Counted from the stretch's first letter, positions 17,208 through 26,854 are shown. The stretch is DNA of 50,101 bases from an uncultured bacterium (GCA_937139415.1 CAKZPS010000025.1:1-50101), one strand, 5' to 3'. The notes: a model not told the origin generated them from the sequence alone. Numbers and translations: made by a program.

Positions 17208-18064
17208 CTTGTTAACACCCTTTCTCGGGGATTAATGAAATCGGTTATACTCACAAAAAGGAGGTAAAGCGAAGTGAAAAGCAGAATGATGAAAATCACT
17301 GGGAAGAGTATCCACCACCATATGCCCATCACCATAGCCTGTTGCTGTATAGCCCAATAAGTCACCGTTCCCATGGTGGGAATGTCGAGAGGAGTAAGGC
17401 CAAGAACCGAGAGCGTAATTTCAAAACCAAGAGACCAGAGCATGTTGTTGATCGTGGTAGCGAAAACAATGGGAAGAATGTGAAGCAAGTACTCCCGGAA
17501 AATCAAATCCCAAGTGTTCTCTCCAGAGAATATTGCCGTAATGGTAAACTTCCGTTCTCGCAGGCTGAGCACCTGAGTTCGGATCAACCGGGCATCCCAA
17601 GGCCAGCCAAAGAAAGCTAAAACCACGGCAAGAGTGGCGAGATCCATCTCTCGGGTCAGGAGTCGAAGAAATATCAATATGGGGAAAATAGGGAGAACGA
17701 TGAAGGAGTCACAGAGAAAAATGAGGATTTGATCAGTTACGCCTCCCTTGTATCCTGCAATAACTCCTACAATCATAGCAATCACCCGAGAGAGAAGGGC
17801 GACTTGCAAACCGAAAACCAACGAATTTTTCAAGGCAAAGCTCATTAACCAAAAAAGGTCCTGTCCTCTCCCATTGGTACCAAAAGGATGACTCAACGAG
17901 GGAGGACGATTAATAGGAGCATAGTAAGATGAACGAGCATCGTAAGGGGAAAAAAGAGCAATGACAGCAAAGATAATCAAAGGGATAAGGATAATGAGCG
18001 AAACCCGAAATCGTACATCACGTCTAAATAATCTCGTGGTTACCGTTAAAATGGCAGTTGACAC
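17204..18064 (-). CDS. ABC transporter permease, DppC/OppC type
   Basis: This 286-residue inner-membrane protein begins at GTG 18064 with GGGGAG upstream. It has an amphipathic N-terminus (LFRRDVRFRVSL), a first helix, the periplasmic PFGTNGRGQD motif found in DppC/OppC proteins, and a further five membrane segments. The cytoplasmic EAA-like loop is FREYLLHILPIVFATTINNM. It pairs with the DppB-type gene 24 nt upstream and is coupled to the downstream ATPase. Confidence 0.93.
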   Translation of the reverse strand: MSTAILTVTTRLFRRDVRFRVSLIILIPLIIFAVIALFSPYDARSSYYAPINRPPSLSHPFGTNGRGQDLFWLMSFALKNSLVFGLQVALLSRVIAMIVGVIAGYKGGVTDQILIFLCDSFIVLPIFPILIFLRLLTREMDLATLAVVLAFFGWPWDARLIRTQVLSLRERKFTITAIFSGENTWDLIFREYLLHILPIVFATTINNMLWSLGFEITLSVLGLTPLDIPTMGTVTYWAIQQQAMVMGIWWWILFPVIFIILLFTSLYLLFVSITDFINPRERVLTR

Positions 18065-18088
18065 GCCGACTCACTCCCCATTACATTT

Positions 18089-19123
18089 TTAACCTGCTCC
18101 GCCTGTATACTGAATTCTGGGATCAACGAAGGGCAACAAAAGATCGACCAAAAGGGTGGCAAAAGCTACCGCGACAATCGAACATAGGGTGATCCCCATG
18201 ATCAAATTGTAATCTGATTGCATGATGGCAGTAAAAGCCAAAGTCCCCAAACCTGGATAATTAAAAACGATTTCGGTAATGATGGTGCCACTAAAGACTG
18301 TTCCGAGTTGGAGAGCAAGGCCGGTAAGCTGAGCAGGCATAGCCGTTTTCATGACATAGTTCTTGAGAATGGTGGATTCCTTAATCTTCATTTGATGCGC
18401 AAAAATGACAAAATCTTCGTGGGTAACACCTGAAGCGAGGTTTCTCATGTTGAGAAACCAAGCACCCATACCGATGATAATCAGCGAAAGAGCCGGTAAA
18501 AATCCATGTTTGATAACGCTCTTCACAAAAGTACTACTGAAAGAAGGTACAATCCCCACCTGAAAGGCTCCACCGGCGGGGAACCACCGCAGAACATAAG
18601 CAAAAATAATGAGCAGGGTGAGAGCAAAAATGTAATAGGGAATAGGTCGTACCGCGTTAGAAAACATCTCAAAAACCCTAACCCATAAACGTTTCCCTCG
18701 GTAACTTGCCACCCCCCCAAGGAGCGTTCCAATTACCCACGACACGACTGCAGTTAAGGCCAAGAGTCCCACTGTCCAAGGGAGTGACCGCGAGATAAGA
18801 ACAACAACCGGTGTCGGGAAGGATGCAAAAGAAGGTCCCAAATTCCCCTTGAGGAGCTCTCTCCAGTATCGAAAGTATTGCTCTATCATTGAACCTTCTA
18901 AACCATAAAGTTTGAGAAGCGCTTCCCGCATTGGTTCAACGCTTTCAGGTGGTAGGTATGCTCCGGCCATTTGCAATCTCCGCACGGCGATTTCTGCAGG
19001 ATTACTCCCAGGAATCAATCTGGGAATGAGAAAGGTAATGGTAACTCCTACAAAAATGACCAAAAAACACACAATGAGTCTCGCACCCAAATAACGGATG
19101 AAAAATTTGAGAAACCCGCCCAC
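18089..19123 (-). CDS. ABC transporter permease, DppB/OppB type
   Basis: The permease is 344 residues, with six membrane helices and the DppB C-terminal ending LLPFVDPRIQY. The large periplasmic loop after the first helix (RLIPGSNPAEIAVRRL) matches the family. The start is GTG at 19123 with AGGGGGA 6-7 nt before it. The region between this gene and the upstream binding-protein gene contains a perfect 15-bp hairpin, so its expression is probably lower than that of the binding protein. Confidence 0.93.
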   Translation of the reverse strand: MGGFLKFFIRYLGARLIVCFLVIFVGVTITFLIPRLIPGSNPAEIAVRRLQMAGAYLPPESVEPMREALLKLYGLEGSMIEQYFRYWRELLKGNLGPSFASFPTPVVVLISRSLPWTVGLLALTAVVSWVIGTLLGGVASYRGKRLWVRVFEMFSNAVRPIPYYIFALTLLIIFAYVLRWFPAGGAFQVGIVPSFSSTFVKSVIKHGFLPALSLIIIGMGAWFLNMRNLASGVTHEDFVIFAHQMKIKESTILKNYVMKTAMPAQLTGLALQLGTVFSGTIITEIVFNYPGLGTLAFTAIMQSDYNLIMGITLCSIVAVAFATLLVDLLLPFVDPRIQYTGGAG

Positions 19124-19161
19124 AACTTTTCCCCCTATGAGTTACTTTTCATACAAAGCTG

Positions 19162-19194
19162 TTTTGACCCCCATCCAGAGGATGGGGGTCAAAA
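19162..19194 (-). terminator. Perfect 15-bp hairpin between binding-protein and permease genes
   Basis: TTTTGACCCCCATCC (19162-19176), a 3-nt loop AGA and GGATGGGGGTCAAAA (19180-19194) pair without mismatch. There is no T-run after it on the minus strand beyond the stem itself. It may therefore act as a 3'-end stabilising or processing hairpin, or as a weak terminator. Confidence 0.65.
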
Positions 19195-19218
19195 CACACT
19201 CCATTTCCCGATTACGGG

Positions 19219-21147
19219 TTACTTTTTCTCCGCAGGCTGCAACTTGATGAACATGAATCTCGTGTTCCCCCAGTTCGGCACAGGGTTCGTATACGGATCT
19301 TCGGCAGTCGGGTAGCCAGTCCAATAATACCCATCGCAAACAGTGAAAACGTTGTAAGAAAATACCGGGATGATGGGCATGTCTTCTACACATATCTTGA
19401 TATATTCAAGTCCGAGTTCGATCATCTTTTCTTGGTCTTTGAAGAAGTCAGTCTGTCGAAGTTGCTCGATGATCTTATCCATCGCTTCGCTCTTATACCG
19501 CATGGGGTTCTTCGCTACTACAGTTTGTCCCGTGGGTCGGTAATATTCGGAATGCCAGGACTCCAAGAACCAGAAGAGGTCCGGATGTCCTCCCCAAGTC
19601 TCGATACACCACGCCCAGTAAACCGTATTGGGGTCTTCTCCGTAGTTCATCCTGGTCCATAACATGGAAGGTTCTACGGCTTCAATTTGTGCATCGATAC
19701 CGAACTTACGCCACTGCTCGGCAATGGCAGCTGCCGCTCGGGTCATGACCGATCTCGTTGCCGCTTCACACAGTATGGAGATCTTCCAAGGCTTGCCGTC
19801 CGGCAACAACCATTTACCGCCCTTATCTTTCTTAAATCCTGCGCTTTCCAACAACTTCGCTGCTACATCGGGAGCGTATTTCCACCAGCCATAACCGACC
19901 AACTTCTTGATCTCTTGCGGGTCGTCCGGGATCTTATAACCGAAAGCGTATTTCACCGCTTCGGCAATCTTCACCGGAATTTCAGGATCGTAAGGCTTAA
20001 GCTCTTCAGTACCCACTTTCAGGGTGAATTCTTTGAGCCACGGTTCAATCTTGTCAAAGTACCATCCGGGGTAAAGACCTGTGGGCGGTACATGAATGGG
20101 AGAAATAGTGGCACAACCATTGTAAGCCTGTAAAGCCACCTGTACCATGTCAATGGCCAGAGCCAGTGCCCATCGCACTTCCTTGAGATTATAGGGGAAA
20201 TGCTCGTGGTTCATGATCACCGCAGGCAGAGTAGGATCAGGGTGCGCCCAAGGCCAACCATCAAACCAAGTGACACAGTAAGGATTGTTCTGAGAAAGAG
20301 TGATTGCTCCCTCGGGAGGTAAGTCATGGATAATATCAAGCTCATGAGCCATCTGATCCATGACCTTCTTTTCAGGAGAAGCAATTCCTTTATAGAGAAT
20401 GTATTTTGGTGCCGGTTTCTTACCGTAGGCCACACCGAGGTCCGATTTGTCCCAATCTTCCCGCAGTTCCCACAGGAACCAATAACCGTTGGTGTCGTAA
20501 GTCTTGAGAACATAGGGTCCAGTTCCAATGGGAGGATTGAAAGCGAAAGCCACCGGGTCTTCCACTTTTTCGAAGATGTGCTTCGGCATGATGTAACAGG
20601 CCGACCACCGCACCGTAAAAATGGTGTGGAACCGACCGTTGGGTTTCTTGAGTTTGAAGAGTACCGTATAGTCATCTACCTTCTGTACTTCTTCCACGTT
20701 GACCTGCATGTAGGCACCCCAGGTCATCTCCGGATGCGCTTTGAGAGTCTCTACGGTGAAAATAACATCATCTGCAGTAAATGCTACCCCATCGCTCCAG
20801 GTAATTCCTTGTCTCAATTTGACGGTCATTTCGGTGTAATTCTCGTTATATATCGGGGGTTCAGCTGCGAGCAGATTAATCCAGGGATCGCCTTCAATGC
20901 CTTCATCGGGGTCAATGTACCAGAGGGTTCCTAAACATACTTGCTGTACTCCGGTTGACCAACTTGTCACACCGCCACCCCAGAGATTAAATCTTCCTGG
21001 ATCCAGCGAACGTCCCGAAGGGTCTTCGATGATGATTACTTCACTTCTTGGAACACCGGGTAAAACTTCCTGGGCCAAAGCGATCGATCCGACTAAACCT
21101 ACCACCGAGAAAACCACTACCAACCACCACAAACTTCTCCGTACCAC
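19219..21147 (-). CDS. ABC transporter solute-binding protein, family 5 (oligosaccharide/oligopeptide)
   Basis: This 642-residue periplasmic protein starts at GTG 21147 after GAGGAGG. The signal peptide covers about 1-25 with cleavage near ALA-Q and no lipobox cysteine. Family-5 features include the MTVKLRQGITWSDGVAFTADDV segment (about 106-127), the NHEHFPYNLKEVRWALALAID hinge region and a long C-terminal lobe. The protein is long for a peptide binder and rich in Trp and Tyr, as in the Thermotoga-type oligosaccharide binders, which stack sugar rings on aromatic residues. The ligand may be an arabinan, xylan or glucan oligosaccharide. Confidence 0.92.
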   Translation of the reverse strand: MVRRSLWWLVVVFSVVGLVGSIALAQEVLPGVPRSEVIIIEDPSGRSLDPGRFNLWGGGVTSWSTGVQQVCLGTLWYIDPDEGIEGDPWINLLAAEPPIYNENYTEMTVKLRQGITWSDGVAFTADDVIFTVETLKAHPEMTWGAYMQVNVEEVQKVDDYTVLFKLKKPNGRFHTIFTVRWSACYIMPKHIFEKVEDPVAFAFNPPIGTGPYVLKTYDTNGYWFLWELREDWDKSDLGVAYGKKPAPKYILYKGIASPEKKVMDQMAHELDIIHDLPPEGAITLSQNNPYCVTWFDGWPWAHPDPTLPAVIMNHEHFPYNLKEVRWALALAIDMVQVALQAYNGCATISPIHVPPTGLYPGWYFDKIEPWLKEFTLKVGTEELKPYDPEIPVKIAEAVKYAFGYKIPDDPQEIKKLVGYGWWKYAPDVAAKLLESAGFKKDKGGKWLLPDGKPWKISILCEAATRSVMTRAAAAIAEQWRKFGIDAQIEAVEPSMLWTRMNYGEDPNTVYWAWCIETWGGHPDLFWFLESWHSEYYRPTGQTVVAKNPMRYKSEAMDKIIEQLRQTDFFKDQEKMIELGLEYIKICVEDMPIIPVFSYNVFTVCDGYYWTGYPTAEDPYTNPVPNWGNTRFMFIKLQPAEKK

Positions 21148-21279
21148 AATTCATCCCTCCTCTAAAAGAGTTGTTTTGAATCTCTCACAGAATATCATCC
21201 GTCACCTCAAAACCCATCATACATAAATACTTCACTACGCTTTACCATTACACCCCCTTTCTTGAAGAAATTCACTTAT

Positions 21280-22254
21280 TCACTTATAAAGCCAACACTT
21301 CACCAGCACATCGTCTAAAAAAACATCTGCCGGTATTTCTCGCCTACAAATCTCCTTGGCATGAGGGCATCGGAGAGCAAATTTGCACCCTTCTCCCGCA
21401 TACTCTTCGATTTCCAAAATCTGCTCTTCTCGCTCCTCGAATCTTGACTCTCCTTGCTTTTTGTAAGGATTGGGAACAGATTCCTTGAGCAATGCCGTAT
21501 ACGGATGTAAGGGATTCAGTAAAACCTTTTCCGCAGGTCCCATCTCCACTACCGACCCCCGCAACATCACCGCAATACGATCGCTAATATAGTAGGCGGT
21601 GGCAAGATCATGAGTAATATAGACGACATATAACTGCTTTTCCTCCTTAAGTTTTCTAAAGAGATTGAGCACAAATACTCGCAGCGAAGCATCTAACATA
21701 GAGACGGGCTCATCAGCCACAAGAAGGGTGGGATTTACCATGAGCGCTCTTGCGATTGATAATCTCTGCAATTGTCCCCCGGAGAATTCGTGGAGATATT
21801 TGCCCCGCACCTCTTCCCAGGTTAAAGCCACAGAACTCAGAGCTTGATCAATAATCTTCTCAGCAGCATGACCATTATGATTGACGATGCTGAGCTTGTT
21901 GATTACTGACCGGAAATACAACTCTACCTTCTTTAAGGGATTGAAAGTTTCATAAGGATTCTGGAAAACAGGTTGAACTAAGCGGATGAATTCCGACTTT
22001 TTATAACTTTCTATTTTCCTCCCCAGAAAAGAGACCGAACCTTCAGTAGGCGCCACGACTCTCAGGAGAACATTCGCTAATGTGGTTTTTCCACTTCCAC
22101 TTTCTCCCACCAAGGTGAATACCATCGGTTTTTTTTCAATCGTGAGGGTGACATCTCGGACCGCGTATATCTTCACTTTGGAAAGAAAGGTCCCAATTTG
22201 GAAAATCTTGGTTACCCTATTCAGGGTCAGTAGGGAATCATCCACATCTTTCAC
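21280..22254 (-). CDS. Oligopeptide/oligosaccharide ABC transporter ATP-binding protein (DppF/OppF-like)
   Basis: This 324-residue ATPase has Walker A GESGSGKTT, the Q-loop in PVFQNPYETFNP, the signature EFSGGQLQRLSIARAL and Walker B LLVADEPVSMLD. The C-terminal cysteine-bearing segment is CKFALRCPHAKEICR. It is the second NBD of the same importer. It lies upstream of the binding-protein gene, an unusual split from its partner ATPase at the far end of the operon. The GTG at 22254 has GAGGGG abutting it; a second in-frame GTG at 22245 has better ribosome-site spacing and may be the real start. Confidence 0.92.
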   Translation of the reverse strand: MKDVDDSLLTLNRVTKIFQIGTFLSKVKIYAVRDVTLTIEKKPMVFTLVGESGSGKTTLANVLLRVVAPTEGSVSFLGRKIESYKKSEFIRLVQPVFQNPYETFNPLKKVELYFRSVINKLSIVNHNGHAAEKIIDQALSSVALTWEEVRGKYLHEFSGGQLQRLSIARALMVNPTLLVADEPVSMLDASLRVFVLNLFRKLKEEKQLYVVYITHDLATAYYISDRIAVMLRGSVVEMGPAEKVLLNPLHPYTALLKESVPNPYKKQGESRFEEREEQILEIEEYAGEGCKFALRCPHAKEICRREIPADVFLDDVLVKCWLYK

Positions 22255-22359
22255 CCCTCGAGGAGATATTCCTGCACGCTACAGGCAATAGCCAAAAATC
22301 TCTCCGAATAACGCTCGCCCTCCTCTCTTAGGTTTGTGCTCCACTCCCTCTGTACCTCC

Positions 22360-23289
22360 TCAAAAACACAGCCGCATCACGATATCCATATCATAATTGC
22401 CGAAACCACGGCCGAAAATGTTGATACCACCGACGTTTTCGGCATCTTCTTTGATTCCAATACGAATCTTGATGGAAGAGTGCTCATAGACTTTGAGGTC
22501 ACTCAAGGTAACGGATGACACCTTCCCTCCGTCAACGAAAGAGCCCTCTTCGGTGACACTCCACTTCTTGAGGAGTCCATACTGTGACCCTTCCAATTTC
22601 CACCAGAGGGGCGTGAATAATCCTCTGCGATCACCAAAATCCCCCGGAGAAGTCCAGGTACCGATCTCTACTTCGTTAATCCACACGGTGATGTCGGACA
22701 ACCAGTTTTTGTTCGTGCCGGGCACTTCCGAAGAGAGTTCTACGAGGACTTCAATCTTTTTGAGAGGTTCTTTCTTGTAAAGGGCATTGTTAGGGAACTT
22801 ATATTCTACAAATCCCCGTTCAAACCAGAGTAACCCTGCTTTTACTCGCTCCGGACTCCAGAAAGAATCGGGGGCATCTAAAAAGCCGATGATTTTCTCT
22901 ACAGAACAGAGACCACAGGGAGGACTCACGTTAAACTTCGTGTAGAGACCGACCGGCATCTCTACTTCGATGACCTCTCCTTCCTCCTTTTTGGGAGTGG
23001 CGGAGGGAAAACTCACGATGATCTCACTGTATTGAGCACTACAAAGCTTTTGTGACCCTTTTTTACCCTTTTTCGTCTCCACTTTCACCAATCCCACGTC
23101 TTCTAAAGCTTTGATGTTGACTGCCGCAGTAGATTGGGGAATATTGAGCGCCTTAGCGATTTCGTTGACATTCATCTTGTTACCGTTTAGAAGCTCAAGA
23201 ATATGAATACGTATTTCGGAAGATAGAGCCTGTAAAACATGTGCTTCCTTGGCGGTATTAATAACTAAAATATTTCCTGTTTTGGGCAT
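22360..23289 (-). CDS. ArsR-type winged-helix regulator with a beta-rich C-terminal domain
   Basis: The protein is 309 residues. Residues 13-85 form a winged helix (ALSSEIRIHILELLNG, then NEIAKALNIPQSTAAVNIKA). The remaining 200 residues are Trp- and Gly-rich with a predicted beta-sandwich character (VWINEVEIGTWTSPGDFGD, FGRGFGNYD), unlike metal-sensing ArsR proteins. The metal-site ELCVCDL motif is absent. ArsR proteins with this kind of tail are found beside carbohydrate loci. The tail could bind a sugar ligand, which is inference. It is the first gene before the importer and the likely local regulator. Confidence 0.8.
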   Translation of the reverse strand: MPKTGNILVINTAKEAHVLQALSSEIRIHILELLNGNKMNVNEIAKALNIPQSTAAVNIKALEDVGLVKVETKKGKKGSQKLCSAQYSEIIVSFPSATPKKEEGEVIEVEMPVGLYTKFNVSPPCGLCSVEKIIGFLDAPDSFWSPERVKAGLLWFERGFVEYKFPNNALYKKEPLKKIEVLVELSSEVPGTNKNWLSDITVWINEVEIGTWTSPGDFGDRRGLFTPLWWKLEGSQYGLLKKWSVTEEGSFVDGGKVSSVTLSDLKVYEHSSIKIRIGIKEDAENVGGINIFGRGFGNYDMDIVMRLCF

Positions 23290-23368
23290 GCAATTCCCTT
23301 GCTTTCTTTTACTCTATTATTAGTTCATTTTTGATGATACAAAACAAAACATTTAATTATTTTTTAAA

Positions 23369-23397
23369 AGAATAAAGGTCTTTTCAATTTTTGTCAA
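23369..23397 (-). promoter_or_regulatory. Promoter of the ArsR-type regulator / oligosaccharide ABC operon
   Basis: On the minus strand there is consensus TTGACA (23392-23397), a 17-nt spacer and TATTCT (23369-23374), giving a leader of about 75 nt. Confidence 0.7.
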
Positions 23398-23984
23398 TAC
23401 TATTTGTAATTTTCCTGATGCTTCGAGGGGCTTCATATCGGAATCAAAAATATCATCAAGATTGATAATTACTGTTAAATTTGTATTGTTTAAAAATCCC
23501 CGTCATAAAAGCTCTGCGATTTATTACCGAACAATTATCGTGATAGAGTAACAATAAAAATTTACCACCACGAACAATAATACGTTCGAAAAAGATCAAA
23601 CCAAACGTTAGCTATATCGTGTTTATCAAAGGAGAGAACTACTCTATCCAAGAAAGTGTTTCTGATGCCAAAAATGTCTTCGCCTTCCTTTTGATTTCTT
23701 CATCTCCAGCGAAATTTTCTTGCGTCCTCCAAGTGAAGAGGTACTTCCGAATCCGAGGATTGTGTATCACCTTTTATGATTTCCCCAAAAACCATGGGAC
23801 GCACTCGAGTAAAAGGTAAGAGAAAGGTCTCGCCAAAACTCCTACTCACTATCAAAATCTTTTCCCCAAATCGAGAAAGGAAAGAGAAGAAGAAAATCGG
23901 ACTTTTTGAGAGGAATAGAGACGGAAAAAAACCTCCATCCACGAGAAAAGTTTCCAGTGAATGGAGCTCCTTAAAATGAAAAAC
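23398..23984. other. AT-rich intergenic stretch with a repeated operator-like motif
   Basis: No gene is supported in these roughly 590 nt. Two copies of CGAACAATWATNCG-like sequence occur 43 bp apart (23528-23540 and 23571-23584). The second sits on a possible extra minus-strand promoter, TTGGTT (23599-23604), 16 nt, TATTAT (23577-23582). The repeats could be sites for the ArsR-type regulator. The purine-rich 23800-23984 part shows nothing recognisable. Confidence 0.4.
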
Positions 23985-25076
23985 CTAAGAACAATCACTC
24001 ATCTCCTTGTAGAGAACGGTAGCTTCTTCCTGACTCATAATCGGGAAAAGGAGATAGAGACCTTGTGGACCATAGCGTTCGACCAACTTTTTTGCTTTTA
24101 CAAACCACTCATCGAGTGTTCCTTCTTCGATATTTATCCACAATGCCTTGCCTGCTGCTCTAACCTTATCATAGATAGGATACCACTCTTCACTCCCCCC
24201 ATCGGGTTTACCGAAACCGGGGGTCCACTGCAAAGCATCAAGTTCCTTAATCTCCATCAGAGCATCGAGATGCTTGATGGCATCAACACCGTCCAAGTGG
24301 TACAAGGTGTAGTCAAGGAAACGGCACTGTCGCGCGAGTGAAGGAAGAGCGAATTCCCGAAATTGTCGAGGTGACATCAGAGCCGAAAAGTCGCACTGGA
24401 TTTTGGCCACTCTTCCCGGTCCCCAAATGGCAAAAACCGTATAACTGCTTCCCTCTTCTTGGGTAACGAGATCGTAAAAAGCTTGGTAGTAACAGGGGTA
24501 GAACTGATCTAAACGTTCGATGAGCACGCGAACCGTCTCGGGATGATCGATAAAATCATAAACCAGTTCTTGTGCCCCTCGCAAAGAAGCTAAAACATCA
24601 ACGCTCTCCATAATATCAGGAATATTGATCAAGAAGTCATCATGAGCCAACATTCGTGCCGCCTTCACTAAACCTAGATGTCGCTGCAACCAAAAACTCT
24701 CCTCCCGGTAGACAAGGTCAACGTACTGGGTAAGGTCACCCAAGAAACAAGGTGTATACCATACCGTATCCCAGGTAAACACAGGTTCTGCACCAAGATA
24801 AGTAGCCATCGACCCCGGTCCCAAATCCACATCTAAGGAAGGGAAAGCCTCGGCGAGGAAAAGATGAGTGCGGCAGAAATTGCGCATTTCGCTCACCTTC
24901 CGCTCCACATCGAGATGGTAACTTTCGGGATCCTGAGGGGGAATGACTGGCTCCAAAGGCTCAAGCGGTTCTTTCCGCTTGGCAATGATTCTCATGAGTG
25001 GCCTATCGGTCGGCTTTCCACTCCACCAGGCGACAAAACGAGCTTTGGTTTCTTCCCAATTTTCCTTATGTCGCAT
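23985..25076 (-). CDS. Uroporphyrinogen decarboxylase (URO-D) superfamily protein in a sugar transport operon
   Basis: The predicted protein is 363 residues, starting at the ATG at 25076 (AGGAGG 8 nt upstream; an adjacent TTG precedes it). The TIM-barrel pattern includes LYHLDGVDAIKHLDALMEI, LDALQWTPGFG and GLYLLFPIMS, which match the URO-D/methyltransferase superfamily, not true HemE. The HemE N-terminal catalytic RPVWFMRQAGR motif is absent. Relatives act as corrinoid methyltransferases, but homologues also sit in carbohydrate operons with no known activity. Here it is the last gene after a two-component system and sugar importer. Its function is unknown. Confidence 0.75.
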   Translation of the reverse strand: MRHKENWEETKARFVAWWSGKPTDRPLMRIIAKRKEPLEPLEPVIPPQDPESYHLDVERKVSEMRNFCRTHLFLAEAFPSLDVDLGPGSMATYLGAEPVFTWDTVWYTPCFLGDLTQYVDLVYREESFWLQRHLGLVKAARMLAHDDFLINIPDIMESVDVLASLRGAQELVYDFIDHPETVRVLIERLDQFYPCYYQAFYDLVTQEEGSSYTVFAIWGPGRVAKIQCDFSALMSPRQFREFALPSLARQCRFLDYTLYHLDGVDAIKHLDALMEIKELDALQWTPGFGKPDGGSEEWYPIYDKVRAAGKALWINIEEGTLDEWFVKAKKLVERYGPQGLYLLFPIMSQEEATVLYKEMSDCS

Positions 25077-25088
25077 CAATGATCCCTC

Positions 25089-25916
25089 CTATTGTTTGAC
25101 CGCTCCGGCAATCATCCCCGAAACAATGTATCGTTGACTGAAGAGGTAAATCACAAAAATAGGTAAGCAGGTGAGGACAATGTCGGCGAAAACCAAATGC
25201 CATTCCTGCTGATAGAGACCGAAGAAGTTGTACACCGCTAAGGTCATAGGCCATAAACTCGCTCGATTGAGAATGTAGAGAGGAACCATAAAGTCATTCC
25301 ATATCCCCATAAAGGTGAGGACTGCTACGGTGGTCAAAGCTGGCCGCAACAGGGGGAGAATAATCCGAAAGAAGAGATGCCAAGGACTCGCACCATCGAT
25401 GATGGCAGCCTCATCCAGTTCTCGGGGAATCGTCCCCACAAATCCGTAGAGAATAAATACCGCAAAAGAGACATTCATTCCCCCGTATACCAAGATGATG
25501 CCGAGACGGGTATTGACCAAATGGAGTACTTGCATAACGCGAATGAGGGCAATCAAGTTAATGGGGAGAGTGATGCCCAAAACCAGAAAGAAGTAACACA
25601 TTTGACTGAAACGGGTCTTTCTGCGTGCCAGGACAAAAGCGGTCATAGCGCCTACCAGTGTGGCAATGGCGGTAGCGAAAGCACTGTACAGGGTACTATT
25701 GAAGAAGGAAATACCCAGTTTCCCCCGCTCGATGGCTACCCGGTAGTTTTCCCATTGGAGCTTTGAGGGAAGAGCGAGGTTCATCCGATTGGCCTCTTCC
25801 CGAGTCTTCAAAGAGTTATTGACGATGACCACAAACGGTATGACCACCACCAAACTGATAAGACAAGCAACGAGGTATTGGATAATCCGATAGACTTGCC
25901 TTCGAGTTCTATTCAT
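25089..25916 (-). CDS. Sugar ABC transporter permease, MalG type
   Basis: A 275-residue CUT1 permease with six membrane segments. The EAA loop is ELDEAAIIDGASPWHLFFRI and the C-terminus YIVSGMIAGAVKQ is the standard MalG-type ending. It overlaps the MalF-type gene by 4 nt (ATGA) and lies 12 nt before the URO-D-family gene. Its partner ATPase is not encoded nearby. Confidence 0.93.
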   Translation of the reverse strand: MNRTRRQVYRIIQYLVACLISLVVVIPFVVIVNNSLKTREEANRMNLALPSKLQWENYRVAIERGKLGISFFNSTLYSAFATAIATLVGAMTAFVLARRKTRFSQMCYFFLVLGITLPINLIALIRVMQVLHLVNTRLGIILVYGGMNVSFAVFILYGFVGTIPRELDEAAIIDGASPWHLFFRIILPLLRPALTTVAVLTFMGIWNDFMVPLYILNRASLWPMTLAVYNFFGLYQQEWHLVFADIVLTCLPIFVIYLFSQRYIVSGMIAGAVKQ

Positions 25917-26788
25917 TGTTCCACCTCTCCCCTATTCATGAGCCGAATAACCAAAACGCTCACCACTCCCATGACCACGAAGAGCACAGTAGACAATGCC
26001 ACACCCACTCCATAAGTCCCTAAGGCAAACTCTCGAAATACCGCAGTATTCATTACCTCGGTGACCCTTCCGGGACCTCCATTGGTCAACACAAAAATGA
26101 TGTCGAAGACCCGCAAACTATAAGTGATGCCGAAGACTAAGTTCACGGTAATGGCAGGTTTCAACATAGGAATGGTAATGGAAAACAATTTGTGGAAAAA
26201 CCCGGCTCCGTCAATCGAAGCCGCTTCGTAGTAGGTGCGGGGAATGGATTGCAGTCCGGCAATGAAAATGGTCATCACATAGCCTAATCCCCTCCAGGCA
26301 TCGACCGCATAAATCGAAAACCAAGCCCATCGAGGGTGAATCAACCACCCTTTCGCCGCAAAACCCAAGCCCAGGTTGCGCAAGGTCTGATTGAGAAAAC
26401 CCATCTCGGGATGCAGAATCGAACGAAAGACAAGACCAATAACGATAAAAGAGAGTGTTGCCGGGAAAAAGAGGATGGTACGATGAACATGTTCACCGCG
26501 AAGATTATCGGTAAAGAGCAAGGCCAAGAATAAAGCCGGTATGATTTTCACCAGGTTAGAGATAAGGGTAAATTTTAAGGTATTCCCAATATATTGATAA
26601 TAGACACTCTTTGCGGCAAAAATGGCCCGATAATTTTCAAGACCCACAAATCGAACCTGGTCACTGTAACGATTCCAATCGGTAAAGGAATAGTAAATTC
26701 CCATGAGGCTGGGAACGATGAAAAAAAGGAGATAGAGGAAGAGTGCTCCAACGATAAAATGGTACGGGTACGCGTGTCGGTAATTCAC
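25913..26788 (-). CDS. Sugar ABC transporter permease, MalF type
   Basis: This 291-residue CUT1 permease starts at GTG 26788 behind AAGGGGG. It has the EAA loop YYEAASIDGAGFFHKLFSI and the TNGGPGRVTEVM motif shared by MalF-type sugar permeases. It is separated from the binding-protein gene by a strong GC-rich hairpin. Confidence 0.93.
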   Translation of the reverse strand: MNYRHAYPYHFIVGALFLYLLFFIVPSLMGIYYSFTDWNRYSDQVRFVGLENYRAIFAAKSVYYQYIGNTLKFTLISNLVKIIPALFLALLFTDNLRGEHVHRTILFFPATLSFIVIGLVFRSILHPEMGFLNQTLRNLGLGFAAKGWLIHPRWAWFSIYAVDAWRGLGYVMTIFIAGLQSIPRTYYEAASIDGAGFFHKLFSITIPMLKPAITVNLVFGITYSLRVFDIIFVLTNGGPGRVTEVMNTAVFREFALGTYGVGVALSTVLFVVMGVVSVLVIRLMNRGEVEQ

Positions 26789-26808
26789 GGATCAATGCCC
26801 CCTTGAGG

Positions 26809-26842
26809 CTCTCCCGACCCCCCCAGCGGGGGGTCGGGAGAG
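26809..26842 (-). terminator. Strong 15-bp GC-rich hairpin between binding-protein and permease genes
   Basis: CTCTCCCGACCCCCC pairs with GGGGGGTCGGGAGAG around a loop of 3-4 nt (one C of the seven-C run is left over). There is no T-run on the minus strand after it, so it may be an mRNA-stabilising end or a partial terminator. It lies 12 nt past the binding-protein stop. Confidence 0.65.
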
Positions 26843-26854
26843 TTATTCACTGTT

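Noticed and set aside
23619-23984. Short plus-strand frames in the AT-rich region
   Set aside because: Composition is low-complexity and purine-rich, with no ribosome site or homology signal.
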